Shown: positions 55,801 to 64,000 of the stretch, piece by piece
Numbering within the stretch: position 1 is the first letter of the stretch
Layout of the letters: each line of letters starts with the position of its first letter
Assembly: GCA_963082875.1 (NCBI GenBank)
Contig: OY720100.1
Coordinates: 6,138,001-6,202,000, forward strand
Source: Corella eumyota
Taxonomy: Eukaryota > Chordata > Ascidiacea > Phlebobranchia > Corellidae
DNA: 64,000 nt
Direction of reading: 5' to 3'
Position numbers and translations under genes: made by a program
Notes under the pieces: model-generated
Database searches by the model: none
Told to the model about the DNA's origin: nothing
What the model saw: the letters and a program-made list of their open reading frames with translations, nothing else

Positions 55801-58800
55801 GTAGTGTAAAAATTTAATGTGTTATTTTATAATATAAAGATTATAATTGCCCAGTAATTTTGCTGCTGATTAAGTGCTGGCTCAGCAGGAGTTTATACCA
55901 TTTATAGAACCTTACTCAAGGGCGCTACAGCATAAAAGCAGTGGAAATTAAACCCACGACCTCTTGGTGGTGTTGCAAGTGTTCTTACCAATACACCACG
56001 CTGCCGGTCAAATTTTATGTGCATAAATGAAATGTTTATTTTTTAATAGAAGTTTATTACATTACTTTGTTATTTCTTCAGTTTTGAAATATTATGAAAT
56101 CAAATGTTAACATTTAAAAAAATCAGAAATAAATTATTAAAAAAAATGTGTTTTTGCTTAACAGAGACGTCTGCATTCAACTGTCGACAGTCTTGTGTAT
56201 CTAAAAGTAACACAACCTGTTTGATGTGGTCCTACAACACAACACATTGCATGCTGATTGCCAAACTATCAAAATATTCAAACTTTACTGTTGAACTCGT
56301 TGAAGACGAATTATCTTTTACTGGGTTTGCTTCTTGTGATGAAACCCAAGGTGAAAAAGCTAACTTAAAAAAATTTATAAAAAATTTTTTTGTATATATA
56401 TTTATTCTTAATAGAGTAACAACAGTTACCCCGACCCAGTCTCAAGTCGCCTGTGGCAATTTGGGATATTATAAAAAAAAAAATATATATATATAATTGA
56501 ATGATCACTGAGCTGCTATCTAGATGCTGGCTCAGCGGGAGTTTATATCATTTATAGCGCTTTACCAAAAGGCACTACAACATTAGATCACTAAAGATTG
56601 AACCCTGGATCTTATGTAATGTCGGAAGTGTTCTGACAACTATACCATGTTATCGGTCGATATATATATATATAAAATAAATATAAAGGTCTATGTTTCT
56701 TTAATTTTTTTTGTGTACTGGTATATGATTTGGATTTTTTATAGCGAATATCAATGATATAAATATTTCTGTTAATTTTTATAGAGCTCACATATTTTTC
56801 TAAAATTTATGGTCCTGCTCTATCTCTATCACCTTTAAACAATGGTCAATGGCAGTTGCAAGTTAACATTAACGGAGAGTTTTACAGCTGGGAGAAATCA
56901 AATAACATGCAAGATTGGTGTAGACTTGGAGAATATGGATTAGCTGACAACCAAGATGTGAATTCGCTTACATACTTTGTTGCAAAGTAAGTTAAATTTC
57001 ATTAAATTTCTTAAAATTAGAAAAAGATAACAATTTGTTTTTCGACCATACTGCTATTTTTAAATTAAATAAATACTTTGTTAAACAGAGATTTATCGGA
57101 TGAGTCAATAGTTAAAGCAAAATCATTTCAACATGAGTGGTCCTTACCAGATAATTCATCAACATTTTGGTCGTTAAAATGCCCTAAAGGTTACCAGGCA
57201 GTCGGTGGATTTGCCACCACTTCAAGAAGTACAAAACCTTTACTTAATAATTATAGATGCATTGGCAACAATTTGTTCAAGCCCACGGATTTATATCAAC
57301 AAATATGGTATGTATCTTTTGCCTAAAGAAATCTTTGTGAACTGTATATTATATATTTACCAAAGTATTGCAATTTTCATAATATTAAATATACAAAAAT
57401 ATGTTCAAATTAATAGGAGATAATATAATTTTAACAATAACAGTGTATTGTTAATTATAAAGGTTATTATTCAAATATTTATAGATTGTTACCCCTATTT
57501 TAAAAATATTTTAAATTTGTTAAGCCGTTTTAATTTTTTTAGGGCTGGTTCGTCTGCAAATTCAAATGTTTCAATAGTAAGACCGGAATCAACTAACTAT
57601 CCATTGTCAGATTTTCATTTTTATAACATAAAGATTTTTCCGAACAGCAACGATGTGAATGGTTCTGTGTTGTATACTCTTAAGAATGCATCCAATGTTT
57701 CATGTAGGTATTAATTAAATTGGAGATATTAATATCTATAAACCTTTTAAAAACATAAACGTGTTTGTATAATAAATAAAATACACTAATATTGTAACAT
57801 TTAATGTAACTGTTTATAAAATTAAATTTTAACATATATTGTGTAAAATACACTAATTGACTTAGACAAATTTAAAGACATTTTAAATATATTCAGTAGT
57901 GGTAAATTTTTGTTTGTTTTATAGACATCAACTCAGATAACATATATTTCGATACAAACTATATGGCATCATTTGAAACCAAGCTTGTTGATGCTGATCT
58001 TAAAACTTCGATTTATATTTACAAGAATACAGTTCTTGGTAAAATTGACAGAGTGTTTTTTTGTATAAAATAATTAAGCAGAGTCGACACTTTTTCTATT
58101 AAAATTATTCCTAACCTGTATAATAACAAGCTTCATATTTTTTTTAACAGGAAAAGATAATTTTGTTTTAAATCGATTTTATTCTGCCAAAGACAAGGAA
58201 TTAGTTGGTGATTGGCTTCAAACTGCAAGTCAGCAATCTAGAAAGGGAAAGGTTAGATTAGTCCGGTAAGTAATTTTTGTAATGACAGTTTTTATCAAGT
58301 TAGGTTAGATTTTTTTGTATTTATCTTTATTCCTGATGTTGAAAGGTTGAATGTGCGACCTAAACATAGAGTAACAACAGTTACCTCAACCCAGTTTCGA
58401 GTTCCCTGTTGCAGTTTTTGGATATTATATAGGTTATAATTAAGCTGCTGATAAGATGCTGGCTCAGCAGAATTTCATACCATTTATAACGCCTTACTCA
58501 AGGGCACTACAGCATAAGCTCACTGGGGATTGATCACAGGATATCATGTAGTGTAGCAAGTGTTCCTACCACTACACTACGCTGTCATTGAAAATTGTAA
58601 AAACTTTATTAATAAAAACTATAAATGTATGATTTAAATATTTTTTGTAGGGAGAAAAAGGGTTTAGCAATACTTAGCCCAATTTTAATTGAAAAGATTG
58701 GTGGGATCGAGGGTTACGCAAAAACTTCTGATTTCAAGAAGGGAAGAAATACTACACTTTGGATGTGGAAGTAAATGATTTAAGTATTTTTGTAAACCTT

Positions 58801-61800
58801 AGCAACAAGTTTTACTAAATAAGATAAACTATATTGTTAAATGATTTGTTTTAATATCTCTCAAACTTGCAATTACTAAAAAGCAATTAATTAGCTGTTA
58901 TATAATGAATGCCACCTTTTTGGTGGGTTAATTGAAATTTTTTAGGGCTAGTTTATTTTTTTTTATTTTCACCTTTTTTTCATTTTAGATTGCAATGTCC
59001 AGAAGGTTATTATGGCTTAGGTGATATAGCTTCCTACGAGATGCCAGACAGATCACAATATGCTTGTATTCATAAACAATTTCTTACACCTGCCCCAGAT
59101 GACTACCCTAATCGACAGTAAGTTTTTTTCATAATTGGCAGTAATTGTTACGACATCATAAGTTTTATTTAAACTTATTTATTCTATGTTTGTAAAAAGA
59201 TTTTGCCTATATAGTATTCCAATTATTTTATTTTTATGGTATATTTAAGCAATTGCACAGTAATTTTTTCATTTAACATGGTTTTCGCAATTAAACTTTG
59301 TTTAGTTATCATAAAGAAGTATATTTATGGTCAATACCACGGAATTGTTTTAGTGATTTTATTGGTTACTTTGTTGCTACAAATACTGATACCAAACCAA
59401 CGAATAGATATTTACTTAAACTAAGCAAAGGTAAATTTTTAAAGTCTTATTTTTAATCTTCTTAACACAAATACATTTAGGAGAAGCAAACAAATTCTAT
59501 GTTAAAAGGTGCAGCAAATATATTATATGCTTTTAATGGGAATAAGGTTAAAATGATATGTTGGTAGGGTAAATTTTCTTCACCTACTTAAATGTTTGCA
59601 ATCTAGCCGGCAGCGTGGTGTAGTGGTAAGAACACTTGCTACACCACACATGAGGTCATGGGTTCAATCCCCACTGATCTCATGCTGTAGCGCCCTTGAG
59701 TAAGGCGCTATAAACGGTATAAACTCCTGCTGAGCCAGCACTTAATCAGCAGCATAATTACCGGGCAATTATAGTCTCTATAATATCCCAAACTGCCACA
59801 GGCAACTTGAGACTGGGTCGGAGTAACTTATGTTACTCTATGTTTAAGTCGCGCATTCGACTTTCCAACATCGAGGATAAAGATATATACAAAAAAAAAA
59901 AAAAAAAAAATCTATGCAAACCTAATATCCTGCTTAATTTTTTACATAATTACCTTTAATGTGTTCTACTGATGCAACAAAAGTTAATATTGAGCAATTT
60001 TTAATTTTTTGTAATTAGTAATGGATAACTTTTATTTTTTAAACAGCTTACTCATTAAAAGAGTGTGAGACAACTTACTCTAAAATATACAGTATATGGA
60101 ATTCTGGTGTAATGATGTATAGAAATTATTTAGCTATGCGTCATCAACAAGAACTCGAAAGAAAACTGGCTAGTCAAACATTTCAATTTCGTGGTACACA
60201 TGCCAATGCCTTTTCCTTATCAGGTATAGTTTACCTATCCAAACATAAAAGCATTGCAGTAGATTAATTTAAAACTTCCTATTTTTTAAACTAAATGCAA
60301 TAAGAGTATCCTTTATTGTTTAGGTCAATCTTCTCACATAAGTGGTGGGGTAGGCAGAGGTGGTTATTCTTACAGTGGTTCAGTTTATGTTGATGGTAAA
60401 AATACTCAAACTGGTCATAGCTCTTCAATGTCCTCCATACAACAACCCAGTCACGGACACGGACACTTTACAAACACCATTTCAACTGTTCGAAAGCCTA
60501 GCCATGTGGCTTCTTCTTCTAGTCATGGGACCCTTACGAGTTCTAGAATAATAGCCCCGGTCAGGCAACTAACTCATTCTCATAACCACATGTCATCTAC
60601 AAAGATTTTACGGCCAGCTCAACAACCCATCCACAGTCTTGGAATGCATTCTGGTGGTTTCCGAAAAACAACAGTACATCAACCAGTTCACAGTCAAGGT
60701 CATTCGTCTAGTTCCATAACTTTGACGTCTTCTGTTAGCCGCCCAGTGCACGGCCATAGTTCTGGTACTATTAATAGAGTTTTAACTTCAGTTGATAAAC
60801 ACTCGCTTGGAATTGCTGGACGGTCAAACACTCAACAACTTGCATTTGGAGATAGTAAATTATTATTTTTTTTTGTATATATCTTTATCCTCAGGAGTTT
60901 ATACTGTTTATAGCGTCTTACTCAAGGGCGCTACAGCATAGGGGCAGTGGGGATTAAACCCATGACTTTATGGTGGTGTAGCAAGTGTTCTTACCACTAC
61001 ACGACGCTGCCTGTATAAATACTTGGAAACTTAGTGTAATATAAACTGTCTAAGTTAAGTTATAATTTGCTTGTCTTACTTTTATATTGTTTTTTTTAAA
61101 GTGTTTTGTTTTCAAAATCTTGTTTTTAAAGATATAAGAGATATTATATCTGGCTGGGGGTGTTACAGCAAGCAGAAAAACTTCTATTTTACTGGCAAAG
61201 AAATGTGGTCAAGTTATCCAGGAAATATACGAGTTTATTGTGATGTGAGTTTGCTTAAAAAAATAGTGTGTATGCATCACTCTTGTGCAGTATCACACAA
61301 ACTTGATTAAAAAAAGTTGACAAGCATATACCTATTAAAATTGTAAATTAATAAATTAGGGTAATGTCTGGCTAATTATACCCAGCCAGGACTGGCAAAG
61401 ACAACTTAAGGCTAGGGTTGGAACTTAGATTTACTCCAAATTTTGGCTGTAAACATGATTATTTAACATTACGAATAGACTTAAAGGTAGATTTTTTCAC
61501 TTTTTAAACAGGATAAATGCTCACAAGATAAAGAATGCGCAATTTGGAGTTTTGTTCCTCAATCATTAGATCCACCAGCTCCGGCAAAATGTTATTATGT
61601 TTTCAACAATATGAGTCTAAGTGACATCCCTCTTCAGTATTATGTGAATTCACAGACAGGGTTTACGAATTGCAGTCTAGGTATTTATTTTTATTTTTTT
61701 TAACATAAAATGTTACAGGTTACTTATGTTTTGAATATAAAACAAGATTATTGTCTGGATTATAAATAACACTTTTAAGTTTTACCTCTACTGCTAGACT

Positions 61801-64000
61801 GCTTAGGTTTTCGGTAACTTAAAAATAAGTAGGTATTACACCGAAAATATGTATTGATAATTAGTGCTGATAAATCAAGCCTATGTCCCATATATTAACA
61901 GAATGCACACTGGAATTTAAAATGTTAATATTGTAGTTAAAAAAGTTTAAACTTATTTTATAGGTATTGTTGGTTGTTTTCAAGATTTTGCTAAAAGAGA
62001 TTTACCAAAAAATGTATATGCTTCTACTGCACAAAAATCAACTTGTATTTCAAAATGCAAGGAACAAAAATATGCTTTTGCAGGCCTACAGGTTTTTACT
62101 TATTTTGTTTTAATTTGTATTTTTTTTCGCCTTACTAAAATTCTTTGCTTTAGTAAAAAATAAATAAAAACATTATTACTTGTTATTAGAACCATAGGGA
62201 ATGTTGGTGCGGTAATGGTTTTGGTTTGTATAACCAGAGTACAACTAATGGTTCAGAATGCAGTAGAGCGTGCGAAAGTAAACCGACGGATAACTGTGGT
62301 GGACACTTTAAAAATACAATTTATAGAACAGGTAGTTCGTTTTTTGTTAAAAAATACTTTATTTATAACTTGTTTCACATTTTTTCAACTTTTTATCCCA
62401 ATTTTTTAGGGGCTCCTTTTAATGATGAAATGTGTGTGATTGGCAAATTTTATATTTTTGGTATTGATGACAGTTCCGCTACCATTACTGAAGGTAAATA
62501 TATTTAATTAATATTAATCAAAATTTTATTCTTAAATTAATAAACTAAATTTAAACATATAAACTGTTTTTAGGCGTGTTCGTAAAAGCTTGTGCAAATC
62601 TGTGCCAAGAAAATAAGTCAAATTGTGTCTTGTGGAGTTATGATGGATCAACATGCATGCATTTTACTATGTCACAGATTTTGAGGCTGACAAAATATAA
62701 CCACTTTGCTTTAAGAAAGGAATTTAACTCTTATACCGGTTACTCAACTTGCAGCAGTGCTTTACCTGAAAGCAGTAAGTATAAGCTTTGTTGCAATTAT
62801 TAAGATGACTTTGTTTGACTATTAATTTTCATTTGTGTCAGCAGTTTGTAGTTTAAAGAATATGACAAATTGTTATAGGTAAAACTTACATGATGTTATG
62901 TTGCTTTAAAGTAAAGTTAGTTAATTTATTTACTATTTTCAAGATTAAAAATTCATAAACAGGTTTAGGCTACTTAAAACTGGTTAATGTTATAAAACTA
63001 TGAACAAAAACTATGAATTTGGTAATGAAAACCTTTTTTCAGGCAAATATCGGGTATACAGAGAAGCCCATAGAAACAGTCATGGTAAGTATTTTAAATC
63101 TAACAAAACTTAAAGTTAACAAGTCTGAATTTTGGTCTTAATAGTTAAGTGGAGATCAACATTTTCGGCTATATGAAGACAACTGATTTTAAACTTTTAA
63201 AAGTTACATTTAAAGGAGATTTAACTATGGTATAACAATGCCTAACTTTGCTTTTTAGGTTCATTCGAAAACATGATGTTTGAAGCTAATTACAATCCTG
63301 AATCAGTCATTTCTTCTCAAGCAGTTGGTTATGGGCAAACTTGGTCATTAACTGATTCCCAATACAAAAATAGGTGGAAGATGCTGGGCAGTACTTACAC
63401 TCCTTATACTGAAACTACTAGCCATATTTCTGCGTTTAGGTATATTAAAGAATTAACTAATTTTTAAAAATTTTTATTAAGTTGTAACTCAAACATTTTT
63501 TCTTCTCACTTTTTAGGCCAATTCAACATGATGGATTACTCAGACCTACAGATGTATCGATTGTAGCAACCAACACACATACATCTTACTGGAGGTTAAC
63601 TTGTCCACCTAACTATCATGCTCTTGGTGCAATTGCAAGTCAAACTAGACCTAATTTGGATCAATATGCTTGCGTTCATTCGGCATTTGTGGTGCCTGCT
63701 CGCTTAGGAAAAGATTTAGGGTGAATATTGAACAAAATATTTAGCTTAATACTTGATTTAATTTTTTATTTCGCATAAAATTTTAGGATTTTGTAATCAA
63801 TTTAGATTAAATATATTGTCTTAATAATTTAATAGGTAAGCTTTGTCTAGTTTATTGAGGTTTTGTTATCAGTTTAGCTTTTATTTTTTTTTTGCTTTAC
63901 AGAACTGTGGAATATAACAATCAGCAGTTTAGAATTCATCAGATTGAACCTCAATGCTCTGGAAGAAATTTTACTTTTTTAAAAATAATTAAACTGTCTG
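52827..64000 (+). CDS. Large secreted or extracellular WSC / PAN-like / Vps62-like repeat protein (partial, open at right edge)
   Basis: Exons: 52827-52868, 52988-53045, 53294-53403, 53737-53980, 54498-54631, 55328-55463, 55701-55787, 56165-56350, 56785-56986, 57089-57307, 57543-57703, 57925-58038, 58151-58265, 58651-58770, 58989-59117, 59306-59430, 60047-60223, 60324-60854, 61132-61244, 61512-61680, 61964-62091, 62190-62331, 62410-62493, 62574-62774, 63043-63084, 63259-63439, 63517-63720, 63903 to edge; about 1417 codons. Signal peptide TFVFLLLLITCKAQ after a basic start. Order: PAN/apple-like (about 36-150, CAIWSF), WSC (152-241, ECHCSNYFGFG, CGS), PAN-like (242-332, CLMWSY), Vps62-like region (333-727, with LKCPKGYQAVGG and LQCPEGYYGLGD), His/Ser-rich linker (about 728-963), then the same module again: PAN-like, WSC (GRECWCGNGFG type, CGGH), PAN-like (CVLWSY), Vps62-like (LTCPPNYHALGA). 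WSC domains bind carbohydrate in other proteins. Role unknown; perhaps a matrix or sugar-binding protein. Confidence 0.82.
53559..53616 (+). repeat. 30-bp tandem duplication in WSC gene intron 3
   Basis: Two adjacent near-identical copies of a segment with TATAATTTGTTATTGCTGG and GTACAAAAAT or ATACAAAAAT. Confidence 0.8.
54044..54306 (+). mobile_element. tRNA-derived SINE in WSC gene intron 4
   Basis: Forward copy from CCGGCAGCGTGGTGTAGTGG to a GGATAAAGAAATATAC(A)n tail; readable A and B boxes; middle part somewhat diverged. Confidence 0.9.
54755..55068 (+). mobile_element. tRNA-derived SINE with doubled head and 41-bp flanking repeat, WSC gene intron 5
   Basis: Forward copy whose first about 20 bases (CCGGCAGCGTGGTGTAG) are present twice. 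The sequences 54712-54752 and 55070-55110 are 41-bp direct repeats with a single mismatch, directly bordering the element. Confidence 0.92.
55837..56008 (-). mobile_element. Truncated tRNA-derived SINE, WSC gene intron 7
   Basis: Reverse copy with intact head (CACCACGCTGCCGG) but lacking the tail half; 172 bp remain. Confidence 0.85.
56391..56658 (-). mobile_element. Diverged tRNA-derived SINE, WSC gene intron 8
   Basis: Reverse copy with many changes and a TA-rich expansion in the middle (about 56473-56496); head ends ATACCATGTTATCGG. One of the older copies. Confidence 0.8.
58313..58587 (-). mobile_element. Diverged tRNA-derived SINE, WSC gene intron 13
   Basis: Reverse copy with the tail TATTTATCTTTATTCCTGATG at the left and the head ending CACTACGCTGTC at the right. 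Confidence 0.85.
59607..59910 (+). mobile_element. Full-length young tRNA-derived SINE, WSC gene intron 16
   Basis: Closest to the consensus of all copies here: intact A box, B box (GGGTTCAATCCCC), middle region and a 20-base A tail. No clear target duplication was found around it. Confidence 0.95.
60324..60854 (+). repeat. Exon coding a His/Ser-rich repeated linker
   Basis: This 531-nt exon, by far the longest of the WSC gene, encodes about 177 residues poor in Cys and rich in His, Ser, Thr and Gly. A degenerate unit of some 20-25 residues recurs: QPSHGHGH, QLTHSHNH, QPIHSLGMH, QPVHSQGHSSSS, RPVHGHSSG. It separates the two halves of the protein. The histidines could bind metal ions; this is inference only. 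Confidence 0.8.
60876..61012 (-). mobile_element. Internally deleted tRNA-derived SINE, WSC gene intron 18
   Basis: Reverse copy in which the tail (TATATATCTTTATCCTC) is joined straight to the head half (AGGAGTTTATAC...); about 140 bases of the middle are missing. Confidence 0.88.

Noticed and set aside
59236-59424. Hydrophobic 62-codon frame as a transmembrane exon of the WSC gene
   Set aside because: The exon 59306-59430 in another frame has matching splice sites and phase at both ends; the hydrophobic reading would end in a stop.

Overview
The window looks like nuclear DNA of an ascidian tunicate, most likely a Ciona species. The reasons are very AT-rich sequence, small introns of about 60-400 bp with GT-AG ends, animal-only gene families (claudins, vigilin, PAS kinase, Inturned), and many copies of a tRNA-derived SINE together with short inverted-repeat elements. 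No search could be run, so the species is an inference.

Layout. 1-13.7 kb: three head-to-tail rhodopsin-class GPCR paralogues on the minus strand (A, cut by the left edge; B, whole but with one in-frame stop; C, whole, 532 aa). They are separated by repeat-rich DNA with two long foldback elements and a 28-bp minisatellite. 15.1-26.2 kb: PAS-domain kinase (PASK) on the plus strand. Its first coding exon lies 3.7 kb upstream of the rest, and the first intron contains two SINEs; one of them is split by a 2.6-kb foldback element with an 8-bp target duplication. 28.6-37.2 kb: vigilin (HDLBP), 28 coding exons and 15 KH-like units, plus strand. 38.9-39.4 kb: an intronless ARF/ARL-type small GTPase, minus strand. 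39.4-45.1 kb: gene-poor DNA with one MITE. 45.1-51.3 kb: two tandem claudin-type genes, plus strand; the first intron of the first one contains a complete intronless Inturned (INTU) gene on the opposite strand. 52.8 kb to the right edge: a large secreted or extracellular protein gene (28 exons visible, open at the right edge). It has a twice-repeated module of PAN/apple-like, WSC and Vps62-like domains, with a His/Ser-rich linker between the two halves and seven SINE copies in its introns.

Gene models were built by hand from open frames, splice sites and codon phase. In every multi-exon gene the phases close without conflict, which is the main support for the coordinates. The genes are unrelated in function. 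Local duplication explains the GPCR trio, the claudin pair and the internal doubling of the WSC gene.

Most notable: the foldback elements with arms made of tandem units (one caught inside a SINE), the WSC/Vps62-like double-module protein, the GPCR trio with altered signature motifs and one interrupted member, the INTU gene nested in a claudin intron, and the higher-order structure of the 28-bp satellite.
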